Positions 36,641 through 46,315 of a stretch of DNA of 64,000 nt are shown in pieces; positions within the stretch are counted from its first letter, which is position 1, and the number at the start of each line of letters is the position of its first letter. Origin of the DNA: an uncultured Tateyamaria sp. (GTDB taxonomy: Bacteria > Pseudomonadota > Alphaproteobacteria > Rhodobacterales > Rhodobacteraceae); NCBI RefSeq assembly GCF_947487805.1, contig NZ_CANKXW010000004.1, positions 248,001 through 312,000 on the forward strand, written 5' to 3'. A program made the translations under genes and the position numbers. A model generated the notes under the pieces. It worked only from the letters and a program-made list of their open reading frames with translations, did no database searches and had not been told where the DNA came from.

Positions 36641-37696
36641 TCAGCGCCCTGCCTCGAACCATTTCAGATAGAGTTCGTCATACTGGCCCGATTCCTGCAA
36701 CCGCAGCAGGGCCACGTTGATCTGTTCGCGCAGGGCGCTGCCTTGGGGCAGGGCGATGCCGTAGTCCTCGGGGCGGAACACCCGGTCGATCAGCCGCGCC
36801 TTGCCGCGTCCTTCGTTGGCGACGTAGTAGGCCAGCAGCGGGCTGTCGAAGACGATGGCGTCCAGTTCCCCGTCCTCGAACGCCCAGAGCAGGGCCGAGA
36901 AGTCAAAAAACGTCCGGTGCGGGATCTCGCGCTGGGCGAGGAATTCGCTGGAGGTTGAGCCGGTGGTGGTGGCGACTTCGCGCCCTTCGAGGTCGCTGAT
37001 GCTGTCGATGTGATCGCCCAGCGCGCGCACGGTCATCACCGTGGTGATGTTGGCCACAAAGAACGACACGATGAACAGGCTGGAGATCACCATCAGCACG
37101 GCAAAGAGACGGCCCAGCCCGGAGCGCGGCACGTTCTGTTCAAAGCCGCCGTTGACCACGAGGTTGAGCGCGTACCAGAAGGCGGGAAACGCCACCTCGC
37201 CCGCGCCGCGGTCGAAATAGGGCTGTTTGTTGCGCTCGAACACCCACATCAGCATGCCCATCCCCATCAGCACGCCAAGTGCGACCAGCAGGGCGATGCC
37301 CAGTTCGCGGTTCAGGATCGCGCCCCACAGGCTGGGCGCGTTGTCGTCCACGGGGATCATGATCTGCAGGCCGCTGCGAAAGATCGGCAGCGAGAAATCC
37401 ATCACCGCCTCGCGTGCGCCGGTGATCGAGATATTGGCGATGGCGCCGTCCACGAGGCCGGTTTCCACGTCGCTGAGCATTTCGGTAAAGCCGGTCTTCA
37501 TTTCGAATTCCACCTCGGCGCCGATCTCGCGGCCGATGGCGCGCATCAGATCCACACTGAACCCGTCGATGCCGGTGTCGGTGTAGAAGGCAAAGGGGGG
37601 CCGTTCGACCGTGGAAAAGTTGAGCGTGGTGGATTGGGCCATGGCGTGCACGGCCAGTGACAACAGGCAGAGGGCGGAAAGCAGCAGGGTGCGCAT
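36641..37696 (-). CDS. Ionotropic glutamate receptor-like channel (ligand-gated, prokaryotic)
   Basis: 351 residues with a signal peptide (1-20), then a periplasmic-binding-protein domain split by a pore module. Lobe 1 (22-115) includes GAREAVMDFSLP with Arg95, the usual alpha-carboxylate ligand of amino-acid receptors. A hydrophobic segment (132-152), re-entrant loop (170-190) and second hydrophobic segment (197-220, FAVLMVISSLFIVSFFVANI) follow. Lobe 2 shows TTTGSTSSEFL (243-253) and FDSP with Asp284. This is the layout of GluR0. The selectivity filter position reads NGGFEQNVP instead of TVGYGDxxP. Ends 15 bases from dapD, convergent. Confidence 0.8.
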   Translation of the reverse strand: MRTLLLSALCLLSLAVHAMAQSTTLNFSTVERPPFAFYTDTGIDGFSVDLMRAIGREIGAEVEFEMKTGFTEMLSDVETGLVDGAIANISITGAREAVMDFSLPIFRSGLQIMIPVDDNAPSLWGAILNRELGIALLVALGVLMGMGMLMWVFERNKQPYFDRGAGEVAFPAFWYALNLVVNGGFEQNVPRSGLGRLFAVLMVISSLFIVSFFVANITTVMTVRALGDHIDSISDLEGREVATTTGSTSSEFLAQREIPHRTFFDFSALLWAFEDGELDAIVFDSPLLAYYVANEGRGKARLIDRVFRPEDYGIALPQGSALREQINVALLRLQESGQYDELYLKWFEAGR

Positions 37697-37853
37697 GGTC
37701 TTGTTTGTCCTGACGGCTTGGTCGGGCACGGGCTTAGGCCGAATGTCGTCAGGGTCCAAGTCACGTTACGGTTTGCGTCACAGTTTGGGCCGGACTGCTT
37801 CTTTTTCGGCACAGCGCGGTGTATGGCGGGGGCGCAACGCGGGGGTATGCGCA

Positions 37854-38210
37854 ATGGCACAGGCCAAATCGGACAGGAAGTCACCCAAAAAGCCGCAGCA
37901 GGTCTATACCCTGCTGGTCGAGATCGGGCGCAAGGCGGGCGACGGATTGCCCGAGGATGCGACCGGGGCGGCGCTGATGTGTTTTGCCAGCGGCGTGGAC
38001 GAGGCCGAGGCGGTGCGCGAGACCGTGGCGCTGTTGAAACAGGCGGACACGGCGCCGTTGGACGTCACGGGGTACGGCACGCTGGCGGAACGGCAGGCCG
38101 AGGGGCACGAGATCAGCGGCGAGGAACGCGCGCTGATGCAGCGGGCGCTGGATGAAAACGCGGTGATCGTCGCGCATGTCACCCCGTTCTTTGGCGACGA
38201 AGAAGCCTAG
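37854..38210 (+). CDS. Conserved hypothetical protein, unknown function
   Basis: A 118-residue soluble protein: basic N-terminus (MAQAKSDRKSPKKPQQ), then VYTLLVEIGRKAGDGLP, a segment ALMCFASGVDEAEAVRETVALLKQ and a C-terminal [16 protein letters not shown] do not recognise a named family. Its stop overlaps the stop of the convergent Hint gene (shared bases 38207-38210, CTAG). It has the same codon use as its neighbours and is divergent from the receptor-like channel gene. Confidence 0.6.
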   Translation: MAQAKSDRKSPKKPQQVYTLLVEIGRKAGDGLPEDATGAALMCFASGVDEAEAVRETVALLKQADTAPLDVTGYGTLAERQAEGHEISGEERALMQRALDENAVIVAHVTPFFGDEEA

Positions 38211-39283
38211 GCCGCGCGCTGGTCGATCAGGGTGATCGCCTCGAACGGGTCGAGGACCTGGTGGATGGGGCGCGCGTGTTCGGGCAAGAGGCGGCTGGGC
38301 ACATGGGCCAGAACGCTGGCGTCGAGGCGGGCCTCGTTCCGGCGCATCCGCCCGATATAGAGACTTTCCAGTGCGCATCCCGCCGCCACCAGCAGTTCGT
38401 GACCGGGCAGGACGACCTGCACATATTCGGCGACGTTGCGCGGTGCAGACCACGTTGCGGCATGACCGTTGACGAGGTGACGCGCAGGCACGAGGACGGC
38501 CTCCTGGCCAAAGATGTATTCGACCTCGGTGCCTTGCAGCACCAGCCGCTGGTCCGGGGCCACGACGATATCGCGGGTCAGGCCGAAATAGGGCGCGCGC
38601 AGCCGCACGGGCGCAAAGCTGCCGCGGGCGGGCACGCTGTGCCGGACGGCGTGCAGAACGGGCACGATGTCGCCATTGTCCGATACGATTGTGTCGCCGC
38701 GCCGCAAGGTGCCTGCGGGGCGGTAGCCGGTGGGCGTTGCGATCGGCGTGTCCGGGTGCAGCGTTGGCAACGGCCCAAGGGGGGAAATGTCGGTGCTGAG
38801 CGCGGCAAAGAGGACATCCTTGGACAGGGTGCGCGCGGCGTGGTTCAGCATCAGGTCACGCAGATCAGAGGTGGTTTGCGGCCGGGGCGCGTGGACCTGA
38901 TTTGTGGTGACCTTTGCCCGTTCGGGTTGTTCCAGTGCCAGCCGCGCCCAGCCGGAGGGCGCATCCCACGCATAGGTCACCCGCAGCGTGTGCGCGCGCC
39001 CGTCCCCGGCCCAGCGGATGGCGGCGTGGCTGAGGTCGTTGTGGTGGCGGTGCACCATCGCGATGCCGCCGCCGGGAATGGCGCGAAAGGCCAGTTCGCG
39101 CGGGAGGGGGGTGGTGTGGGTGACGCCCAGCAGGTCATGGGGGCGCACATTGCCCGCAAACCGCGTCTCGAACATCAGCGTGCCGCGTTCCATAAGGAGA
39201 CCCGTGCGCGCCTGTCCTGCGGGTTTGAACCCTTTGGGCGCGAACCGCCCGTCGAGGTGATCCGTCAGCCCGACCCAGTTCAT
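38207..39283 (-). CDS. Hint-domain protein with non-standard nucleophile position
   Basis: 358 residues. The N-terminal half (1-160) resembles a beta-sandwich, LamG-like region with [18 protein letters not shown]. From about 171 there is a Hint_2 (Hedgehog/intein) domain, recognised by [20 protein letters not shown] and [11 protein letters not shown]. Aligned with the neighbour, Cys1 becomes Thr174 ([10 protein letters not shown]), and the SPxHR motif becomes APDQR, so the usual autocatalytic residues are missing. The gene overlaps the upstream Hint gene by four bases (ATGA). No signal peptide is seen. Confidence 0.75.
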   Translation of the reverse strand: MNWVGLTDHLDGRFAPKGFKPAGQARTGLLMERGTLMFETRFAGNVRPHDLLGVTHTTPLPRELAFRAIPGGGIAMVHRHHNDLSHAAIRWAGDGRAHTLRVTYAWDAPSGWARLALEQPERAKVTTNQVHAPRPQTTSDLRDLMLNHAARTLSKDVLFAALSTDISPLGPLPTLHPDTPIATPTGYRPAGTLRRGDTIVSDNGDIVPVLHAVRHSVPARGSFAPVRLRAPYFGLTRDIVVAPDQRLVLQGTEVEYIFGQEAVLVPARHLVNGHAATWSAPRNVAEYVQVVLPGHELLVAAGCALESLYIGRMRRNEARLDASVLAHVPSRLLPEHARPIHQVLDPFEAITLIDQRAA

Positions 39284-40881
39284 GCGGCCGCCTGCGCCTT
39301 GCGCCACAGGTCAGCCTCGTATCGTCGCAGGGTGCGCCGGGCCGACGGGCTGTAGCCGTCGCCGGTGCGCGGGTCGAGTTCGGGGAAGATGGCGCAGATC
39401 TCGGCCACGATCTCTTTTTCAAAGCTTTTGGTGGTCTGCGGACCGGGCAGGAAGCTTTCGGTGGCGAGCCCTTCGGAGAAGACGACCTGATGCTTGTCGA
39501 ACATCAGGTGGACGTAGGTCACGGTGCCGCCGGTCTGGCGCAGGACGGAGTGGTCGTTGATCAGGTCCTTGGCGGCCACCAGCACTTCGGCCTCGCCAAA
39601 GAGCAGTTCGGCCAGGCTGTCGCGGACCAGCACGCGGTGCAGCGGAGAGACCATGACATCCGCCTGCGACCCGAAGGTGCCCGCGCGGATCAGGATGGGG
39701 GCGAAATCCGCCTCTGCGGCGACGGTGCGGGTGCCGATCCAGCGCAGGGGTTGCGGGCCGTCATCCTCGGTCATCACCAGATCACCGGGCTGCAGCGTTT
39801 CGACGGGCACGGGCCCGCGGGTGGTTTCGATCAGCGTGCCGGCCACGAAACAGGGGATGGACGTCGCGTTGACAAAGCCGGTGTCCGTGTCGGTGCCATC
39901 GGTGACCGTGTAGGTAAAGTTGAAGTTTTCCTCGTCCCCGTCGCCCACAACCGTCAGCTGGCCGTTGGCACCGATGGTGACCAGCTGCCCCGTGGGCAGG
40001 GTGATCGTGGTGCCGATGCCGGTGACCGGGTCATAACTGACCGCCTGGCCGTTGATGTGGGTGATGGTCAGCGTGGTGCCGGGCTGGCTGACGTCATTGT
40101 TGAGCACGTTGAACGACGTGGTCCCGTCGGGATAGACGTTCACATCGTCCGAGATCGCCACGAGGTGCGTCTGGACAGAATTGCCCGCGATCAGCAGGCT
40201 GGAATCGTAGCGGTTGTCGCCCACATCCGCGATGCCGATCCGGATGGAGTTTACCACGTCGGGGTTCACCACCATGGTCAGGGTCAGCGTGATCGTGAAC
40301 CCGTCCATCTCGGTGTTGTAGTCGTCGTTCGAATTGTCGACGAACATGTTGATGTTGTTCGTGGTGTTGATGTTGCCGGGATCGGTGTCGCCGTCACCCA
40401 CATCCATTTCGACCTGCTGGCCGTTGACCCACACGCCCACGAAATCCTGATAGATCGAGTTCTGGAATTCCGGGTATTCTTCGGAGCTGAAGACGAATTG
40501 CATCGTCATCACGTTGCCGTCGGGGATGAAGTCCACGTCCAGATACGAGGCATCATAGGTGCGCGCCCCGGCTGCGGCGTTGAACTGGCCGTTGTTGTTC
40601 TGGCCGGAGGTGTTGGTGGACGTGCTGTTGGACTGGTTCGAGGATCCGGACGAGTTGGTGAAATCCTCGGCGTCGCCCGTGGACAGGATCACGCCTGTGT
40701 CACCGGGTGTCACACCGGGCGATACGGTGTCGCCGTTCGAATAGATGCCCGCGCTGTCGCGGTCCCCGGTATAGGACGCCGAGACGACCTGTACCCCGTT
40801 GCCGAATATGGCGTTTGCCATATCCGTCGCGTCCACGCCTTCGCGCACTGTCTGGATCGGAAGTTCCGATGCTGCAACCAT
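39280..40881 (-). CDS. Choice-of-anchor L and Hint-domain protein
   Basis: 533 residues, probably secreted, with no classic signal peptide. Order: choice-of-anchor L-like beta domain (about 1-240, with FSSEEYPEF and [12 protein letters not shown]), interrupted by a Ser/Asn-rich linker at 76-98; a VCBS/cadherin-like repeat (about 242-340, with NVLNNDV); and a Hint_2 domain from Cys344 ([19 protein letters not shown]), with SPLHRVLVR and [20 protein letters not shown]. An intact Cys1 predicts self-cleavage with release of the N-terminal part. First gene of a two-gene unit. The ATG at 40881 has GGGGTGGG upstream. Confidence 0.85.
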   Translation of the reverse strand: MVAASELPIQTVREGVDATDMANAIFGNGVQVVSASYTGDRDSAGIYSNGDTVSPGVTPGDTGVILSTGDAEDFTNSSGSSNQSNSTSTNTSGQNNNGQFNAAAGARTYDASYLDVDFIPDGNVMTMQFVFSSEEYPEFQNSIYQDFVGVWVNGQQVEMDVGDGDTDPGNINTTNNINMFVDNSNDDYNTEMDGFTITLTLTMVVNPDVVNSIRIGIADVGDNRYDSSLLIAGNSVQTHLVAISDDVNVYPDGTTSFNVLNNDVSQPGTTLTITHINGQAVSYDPVTGIGTTITLPTGQLVTIGANGQLTVVGDGDEENFNFTYTVTDGTDTDTGFVNATSIPCFVAGTLIETTRGPVPVETLQPGDLVMTEDDGPQPLRWIGTRTVAAEADFAPILIRAGTFGSQADVMVSPLHRVLVRDSLAELLFGEAEVLVAAKDLINDHSVLRQTGGTVTYVHLMFDKHQVVFSEGLATESFLPGPQTTKSFEKEIVAEICAIFPELDPRTGDGYSPSARRTLRRYEADLWRKAQAAA

Positions 40882-41124
40882 AGCCTGCCCACCCCAAAAT
40901 TGACGGCAGAACGAAAGCAGCGCACGCGGTTCACCCACGTGTCTCGGTGTGCTGTTTTTTGCACTTTTACTGGCCGCACGTTGGCGGCCGGACTGCTGAT
41001 GCCCTGCCTCGGGTCATATTATTGCGCCCACCCTAGCACAGCTATTGATGGGCTGTTAACTCTCTTGTCGGTGCAAGGGGCTGGAATCGCGTCCTTTTCG
41101 CCACAACCTATCGTAGGAGCCGCC

Positions 41125-42270
41125 ATGACCCCCGTTGATCCCGTTGCCTTGACCGCCGATCTGGTGCGGTGCGCGTCTGTTACCCCTGCGGATGAGGGGG
41201 CGCTGGATGTGCTGCATGATCTGTTGGCGGGGGCCGGGTTTGACTGTGTGTGGGCGGATCGGGGCGGCATTCGCAACCTCTTTGCCCGCTGGGGCGCGCA
41301 GGGGCATGGGCGCACGTTCGGGTTCAATGGGCACACGGATGTGGTGCCGATTGGCGACGAGGCCGCGTGGACGCAGGCGCCCTTTGGTGCCGACATCGTG
41401 GACGGTGTCATGTACGGGCGCGGCACGACGGATATGAAGTCAGGCGTTGCCGCCTTTGCCGCCGCGGCGGTGGATTTCGTGCGGGACACGCCGCCCGACG
41501 GGGCCATCATCATCGCCATTACGGGCGACGAGGAAGGCGACGCGCAGGATGGGACCACCGCGTTGCTCGCGCATATGGACAAGGTGGGTGAGGCGATGTC
41601 GGTCTGTTTGGTGGGCGAGCCGACCTGCCCCGAGACAATGGGCGAGATGATGAAGATCGGGCGGCGCGGGTCGATGACCGCGTGGTTTACCGTCACGGGT
41701 GTGCAGGGGCATTCGGCCTATCCGCATAGGGCCAAGAACCCGCTGCCGCCGTTGATGCGGTTGATGGACCAGTTGGCGAGCCATGAGTTGGACGCGGGCA
41801 ATGACCATTTTGACGCCTCGACGCTGGCGGTGGTCACGGTGGACACGGGCAACCCGGCGACCAATGTGATCCCGGCGCAGGCGACGGCGGCGGTCAACAT
41901 CCGGTTCAACGACATCCATTCCGGCGACAGCCTGACCGCGTGGTTGCAGGCGCAGGCCGATGCGGTGGCCGTGGCCTACGGTGTCGAGATCGAGATGCGG
42001 GTGAAGGTGTCGGGCGAAAGTTTCCTGACCCCGCCCGGTGATCTGTCGGACATCGTGGCCGCCGCCGTGACCGCAGAGACGGGCGTGACTCCGGTATTGA
42101 GCACGAGCGGCGGCACCTCGGACGCGCGGTTCATCAAGGATCACTGCCCGGTGGTGGAGTTCGGCCTTGTAGGGCAGTCGATGCACAAGGTGGATGAGCA
42201 CGTGCGGGTCGCGCATATTCAGCAGCTCAAGGGGGTCTATGCGCGAATCCTGAAGGACTATTTTGCATGA
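41125..42270 (+). CDS. dapE: Succinyl-diaminopimelate desuccinylase
   Basis: Zinc peptidase-like enzyme splitting succinyl-diaminopimelate in lysine and cell-wall synthesis. 381 residues. [12 protein letters not shown] (metal His and Asp), [25 protein letters not shown] and VGEPTC carry the ligands and catalytic Glu; [11 protein letters not shown] and EHVRV complete the M20 pattern. The ATG at 41125 is chosen for its AGGAG ribosome site; the frame is open far upstream but those residues are antisense to the Hint gene. Overlaps the GNAT gene by four bases. Confidence 0.97.
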   Translation: MTPVDPVALTADLVRCASVTPADEGALDVLHDLLAGAGFDCVWADRGGIRNLFARWGAQGHGRTFGFNGHTDVVPIGDEAAWTQAPFGADIVDGVMYGRGTTDMKSGVAAFAAAAVDFVRDTPPDGAIIIAITGDEEGDAQDGTTALLAHMDKVGEAMSVCLVGEPTCPETMGEMMKIGRRGSMTAWFTVTGVQGHSAYPHRAKNPLPPLMRLMDQLASHELDAGNDHFDASTLAVVTVDTGNPATNVIPAQATAAVNIRFNDIHSGDSLTAWLQAQADAVAVAYGVEIEMRVKVSGESFLTPPGDLSDIVAAAVTAETGVTPVLSTSGGTSDARFIKDHCPVVEFGLVGQSMHKVDEHVRVAHIQQLKGVYARILKDYFA

Positions 42271-42689
42271 GTTGGGTGATTGCACAGACGGATGACCTGG
42301 CCACCTGCCTTGAACTGCGGCGCGTCGTGTTCATGAAGGAACAGGGCGTCAGCGAGGCCGATGAACGCGACGGGCGCGACGGCGATGCGCTGCATGTGCT
42401 GGCGACGCGGGACGGTGTGGCGCTGGGATGTGCGCGTATTCTGGTTGCAGAAGGCGTGGCCAAGATCGGGCGGGTCTGTGTGCTGCAAGAGGCGCGGGGC
42501 ACGGGGCTGGGTGCGGCGATCATCACCGCGTGCCTTGATGTGGCGCGGGCACAGCCGGGTGTGACGCGGGCGAAACTGGGCGCGCAGATTCATGCGCTGG
42601 CGTTTTATGAAAAGCTGGGGTTCACAGCCTTTGGCCCCGTCTATGACGACGCGGGCATTCCGCACCGGGACATGGACCGCGATTTGTGA
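42267..42689 (+). CDS. GNAT family N-acetyltransferase, ElaA-like
   Basis: 140-residue acetyl-CoA-dependent acyltransferase. The order [46 protein letters not shown] (the acetyl-CoA pyrophosphate loop, R/Q-x-x-G-x-G/A) and [21 protein letters not shown] resembles ElaA. The substrate is unknown. Coupled to dapE by ATGA and to the next gene by GTGA. Confidence 0.88.
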   Translation: MSWVIAQTDDLATCLELRRVVFMKEQGVSEADERDGRDGDALHVLATRDGVALGCARILVAEGVAKIGRVCVLQEARGTGLGAAIITACLDVARAQPGVTRAKLGAQIHALAFYEKLGFTAFGPVYDDAGIPHRDMDRDL

Positions 42690-43255
42690 GACCCACGCTT
42701 GTCATCATGGTCAAGGTGCCGCGCCCCGGTCGGGTCAAGACGCGGCTGGGCCGGGACATCGGGATGACGGCCGCTGCGTGGTGGTTTCGCCATCAGGTGC
42801 GCCGCCTGCTGCGCCGGATCGAGGACCCGCGTTGGGACACGGTGCTGGCGGTGGCACCCGACGCCGAGGGCTTGCAATCGCGGGTCTGGCCCGCGCGGTT
42901 CACGCGCTGGGCGCAGGGGCGCGGGTCGCTTGGGGATCGGATGATCCGCATGATGCGGCAGGCGGGCGGGCCGGTCTGTGTGATCGGTGCGGACATTCCC
43001 GGCGTCACCCGGCAGCGGGTGGCCGAGGCCTTTGCCGCGCTGGGTCGCCATGACGCGGTGTTTGGGCCGGCGCCGGATGGGGGATATTGGCTGATCGGGG
43101 TGAAAACAGGCTCTAAACTGGGCAAAAATGCCCTTGATGGGGTGCGCTGGTCGACCGAACATGCGCTGGCGGACAGCCGTGTGGCGATGGATCTGCCACG
43201 CGTGGCGTTTGTGCAGACGCTTGCGGATGTGGACACCGCCTACGATTTGCCATGA
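42686..43255 (+). CDS. DUF2064 / TIGR04282 glycosyltransferase-A fold protein
   Basis: 189 residues. MVKVPRPGRVKTRLGRDIG at the start is the nucleotide-binding N-terminal motif, followed by GSLGDRM, VIGADIPGVT (the DxD-like position) and FGPAPDGGYWLIGV. This is the DUF2064 family of GT-A-fold enzymes. It starts at a GTG overlapping the GNAT stop. Third gene of dapE-GNAT-DUF2064, but its biochemical role is not known. Confidence 0.85.
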   Translation: MRPTLVIMVKVPRPGRVKTRLGRDIGMTAAAWWFRHQVRRLLRRIEDPRWDTVLAVAPDAEGLQSRVWPARFTRWAQGRGSLGDRMIRMMRQAGGPVCVIGADIPGVTRQRVAEAFAALGRHDAVFGPAPDGGYWLIGVKTGSKLGKNALDGVRWSTEHALADSRVAMDLPRVAFVQTLADVDTAYDLP

Positions 43256-43286
43256 CGGCCCCAGACCCGCGTGATACCCAGAACGC

Positions 43287-45539
43287 ATGACGCGTATCCC
43301 CACAAAACCCGAGATCCTCGACTGGATTTCCGCCAATCCCACCCTGACCGCCAAGCGTGACATCGCCAAGGCGTTCGGCATCAAGGGCGCGGCGCGGATC
43401 GACCTTAAACGCATCCTCAAGGAGCTTGAGGCCGAGGGGCATCTGGAAAAGCGCAAGAAGACCTATCAAGATCCCGACCGCCTGCCGCCTGTGAGCGTGT
43501 TGCAGGTGGTGGAGCCGGATGCGGACGGGGACCTGTTTGCCCGCCCGATGGAGTGGCATGGCACGGGGGTGGAGCCGCGCATTCTGATCGTGCCGCGCGC
43601 GTCCGACCCGGCGCTGGGCGCGGGGGACCGGATCCTTGCGCGGCTGACGCTGGTGCAGGGGGATGACCACCATTACGAGGCGCGGCTGATCCGGCGGATC
43701 GGGACCAACCCGCGCCGGGTGCTGGGCGTCTTTCGCAAGGGGGCCGAGGGCGGGCGGATCGTGCCCGTGGACAAGGGCAGTGACCGCGAATGGACCGTGG
43801 CGGCGGATGCAACCGGCGGGGCCAAGGATGGCGAGCTGGTCGAGGCCGAGCAGGCGGGGCCCAAGACGCGCATCGGCCTGCCGCGTGCGCGGATCGTGGA
43901 CCGGCTGGGCGATCCGTCGGCACCCAAAGCGGTGTCGCTGATTGCGATCCACGAACACGGCATACCGGACAGTTTCCCCGATGATGTGGTGGCCGAGGCG
44001 GATGCGCAGAAACCTGCGGGCCTGAAGGGGCGCGAGGACCTGCGCGAGATGCCGTTGGTCACGATTGACCCGTGGGATGCACGCGACCATGACGATGCGT
44101 GCTATGCCCATGCGGATGAGGACCCCAAGAACGCGGGCGGGCATGTGATCTGGGTCGCGATTGCGGATGTGGCGGCCTATGTCACGCCCGGCTCTGCGCT
44201 GGACCGCGAGGCGCGCAAGCGGGGGAATTCCACCTATTTCCCCGACCGGGTGGTGCCGATGCTGCCGGATCGGTTGTCGGGCGACCTGTGTTCGCTGCAC
44301 GAGGGTGTGCCGCGCGCCTGTATCGCCGTGCGGATGCAGATCGACGCGCAGGGCGAAAAGATCGGGCACAGCTTTCACCGGGGGTTGATGCGGTCGCCTG
44401 CGTCGCTGAATTACGAAGAGGTGCAGGCCGCCATGGATGGCGCGCCGAATGAGCGTACTGCGCCCTTGTTAGAGCCTGTTTTGAAGCCTTTGTACGCCGC
44501 CTATGCCGCGCTGGTCGAGGCGCGCAGGAAACGGCAGCCGCTGGAGTTGGACCTGCCGGAGCGGCAGATCGTGCTGGACGACGATGGCACCGTGCGGTCG
44601 GTGAATTTCAAGGACCGGCTGGATGCGCACCGGTTGATCGAAGAGTTCATGGTTCTGGCCAATGTTGCCGCCGCCGAGACGCTGATCGCCAAATCGCAGC
44701 CGCTGCTGTTCCGCGTCCACGAGGAGCCGTCGCCCGACAAGCTGGATGCTCTGCGCGAGACGGCACAGGCGGCGGGGCTGAACCTGGCCAAGGGTCAGGT
44801 GCTGAAGACCGCCCATCTGAACCGGTTGCTGGCGCAGGCGTCCGAGACCGAGGACGCGGAGCTGATCAACATCTCGACCCTGCGGTCGATGACGCAGGCC
44901 TATTACGGGCCGCAGAATTTCGGGCATTTCGGGTTGGCGTTGAAGAGTTACGCGCATTTCACCTCGCCCATCCGGCGCTATGCCGACCTGATCGTGCACC
45001 GCGCGCTGATCACCGCCCATGGCTGGGGCAAGGATGGGCTGCGAGCGGAGGATGTGGAGGGCTTGGAAAAGACCGGCACGCATATCTCGGACACGGAGCG
45101 CCGGTCGATGGTGGCCGAACGGGACACGACCGACCGCTACCTTGCCGCGTACCTGAGCGAACGGGTGGGCGACGAGATGGAGGGGCGCATCTCGGGCATC
45201 GCGAAGTTCGGGATTTTTGTGAAGCTGGATGACAGCGGGGCCGACGGGCTGGTGCCGATGCGGGCGATCGGGGCGGAGTATTTCCACTATGACCGCGAGG
45301 CGAATACGCTGATGGGGTCGGACACGGGCATGATCATCAGTCTGGGTCAGCGCGCCACCGTGCGTCTGGCCGAGGCGGTGCCGGTGACGGGTGGGATCGC
45401 GCTGGAGCTGCTGGCGCTGGATGGGCAATCGCTGCCCAAGGGGCGGCAATCGCCTGCGGGGCGCAGCCCGCGCCGCAAGGCGGTGAAGTCCAAGCGGCGC
45501 AGTGACAAGGCCAAGCGCAAGGTCAGCCGCAAGCGTTAG
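43287..45539 (+). CDS. rnr: Ribonuclease R
   Basis: Processive 3'-5' exoribonuclease that degrades structured RNA. 750 residues: an N-terminal winged-helix region (1-70), cold-shock domains (about 80-250), the RNB catalytic domain with DPWDARDHDDACYA carrying the metal aspartates, and an S1 domain near 625-710 (ISGIAKFGIFVKLDDSGADG). The tail is rich in Lys and Arg. Its stop overlaps by four bases the stop of the convergent GST gene. Confidence 0.97.
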   Translation: MTRIPTKPEILDWISANPTLTAKRDIAKAFGIKGAARIDLKRILKELEAEGHLEKRKKTYQDPDRLPPVSVLQVVEPDADGDLFARPMEWHGTGVEPRILIVPRASDPALGAGDRILARLTLVQGDDHHYEARLIRRIGTNPRRVLGVFRKGAEGGRIVPVDKGSDREWTVAADATGGAKDGELVEAEQAGPKTRIGLPRARIVDRLGDPSAPKAVSLIAIHEHGIPDSFPDDVVAEADAQKPAGLKGREDLREMPLVTIDPWDARDHDDACYAHADEDPKNAGGHVIWVAIADVAAYVTPGSALDREARKRGNSTYFPDRVVPMLPDRLSGDLCSLHEGVPRACIAVRMQIDAQGEKIGHSFHRGLMRSPASLNYEEVQAAMDGAPNERTAPLLEPVLKPLYAAYAALVEARRKRQPLELDLPERQIVLDDDGTVRSVNFKDRLDAHRLIEEFMVLANVAAAETLIAKSQPLLFRVHEEPSPDKLDALRETAQAAGLNLAKGQVLKTAHLNRLLAQASETEDAELINISTLRSMTQAYYGPQNFGHFGLALKSYAHFTSPIRRYADLIVHRALITAHGWGKDGLRAEDVEGLEKTGTHISDTERRSMVAERDTTDRYLAAYLSERVGDEMEGRISGIAKFGIFVKLDDSGADGLVPMRAIGAEYFHYDREANTLMGSDTGMIISLGQRATVRLAEAVPVTGGIALELLALDGQSLPKGRQSPAGRSPRRKAVKSKRRSDKAKRKVSRKR

Positions 45540-46228
45540 CCCAGGGCCTCGGCCACGCGGGCCATGTATTGGGTCAGGATCAGATCCTCTCGCACACGAC
45601 GCGACAGGGCGGTGCCACCCGGTGTGCCTGCCATGGCGCCCAGCATTGCCGCGACGCTGGCATCTGCCGCTGTGGGGGTGGGTCCGAAGAGGAACGGCCC
45701 GTGCCACAGACGGTCGGTGATTGCCTGCAAATCCGGTTCGATCCGGTCCAGACGTTCGCCCGCTGTCAGCCGCCCGAGGCCTTGGGTGTCCATCCCTTTG
45801 AGCAGCATCCGGCGGATGCCACGGGTGATCCAGTTGCGGATCAGGGCGGGGATGGCGGAGAAATATGTGTCTCTGACCAAGGGCCAAACGGCCTTGTCGC
45901 CCCAACGGTCCATGACGATGTGGAAGTACATGTGTTCCTCGGCCATGCGGATAAAGGCACGGCTGGTGGCGCGGTCGAGATCGCTGAGCCCTTCGTCAAA
46001 GCGGGCGCCGTGCTCTTCGAGCCAGGTGCGGATGTTGTCGCTGTCGCCGATGATCTCGTCATCGACCCAGAGCGCGGGCAGTTTGCCCTTGGGCCAGTTG
46101 CGGGGATCCGGCGTGTCCTTGCGCTGCCAGGGCAGGCCGGACAGGTTCAGCAGGTACAGCGCCTTGACGCAGAAGGGGCTGCCGCTGGGTTGGCCAAATG
46201 CGGGGGGATAGGTGACCAGGGTAAGCAT
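45536..46228 (-). CDS. Glutathione S-transferase family protein
   Basis: 230 residues. The N-terminal thioredoxin-like domain has TYPPAFGQPSGSPFCVKALYLLNLSG with the Ser-Pro-Phe-Cys pocket, and WPKGKLPALWVDDEIIGDSDNI (the conserved cis-Pro and the glutathione-binding D-S/E-S type motif). An alpha-helical C-terminal domain follows with GPTPTAADASVAAML. It resembles the FAX/metaxin-like GSTs. Divergent from the WYL regulator at 46316; the intergenic operator suggests it is that regulator's target. Confidence 0.88.
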   Translation of the reverse strand: MLTLVTYPPAFGQPSGSPFCVKALYLLNLSGLPWQRKDTPDPRNWPKGKLPALWVDDEIIGDSDNIRTWLEEHGARFDEGLSDLDRATSRAFIRMAEEHMYFHIVMDRWGDKAVWPLVRDTYFSAIPALIRNWITRGIRRMLLKGMDTQGLGRLTAGERLDRIEPDLQAITDRLWHGPFLFGPTPTAADASVAAMLGAMAGTPGGTALSRRVREDLILTQYMARVAEALG

Positions 46229-46277
46229 CGGTGTCTCCGTATGAGAAAACTGTGGACCCAGTGATTAACGATGCCTG

Positions 46278-46306
46278 TTGTCAATTTCTGACAGTACCTG
46301 TGCTAT
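46278..46306 (+). promoter_or_regulatory. Promoter and inverted repeat between GST and WYL regulator
   Basis: TTGTCA (46278-46283), a 17-base spacer and TGCTAT (46301-46306) form a plus-strand promoter. TGTCA (46279-46283) and TGACA (46289-46293) form an operator-like inverted repeat in it, and TTGACA reads on the minus strand at 46279-46284. The expected start of transcription falls two to four bases before the regulator ATG at 46316, so its mRNA may be leaderless. Confidence 0.6.
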
Positions 46307-46315
46307 GGTGAGGAC

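Noticed and set aside
39490-41124. Upstream extension of the dapE frame reaching into the Hint gene
   Set aside because: The frame is open without stops but this part is antisense to the Hint gene; DapE homology starts at 41125 with a ribosome site.
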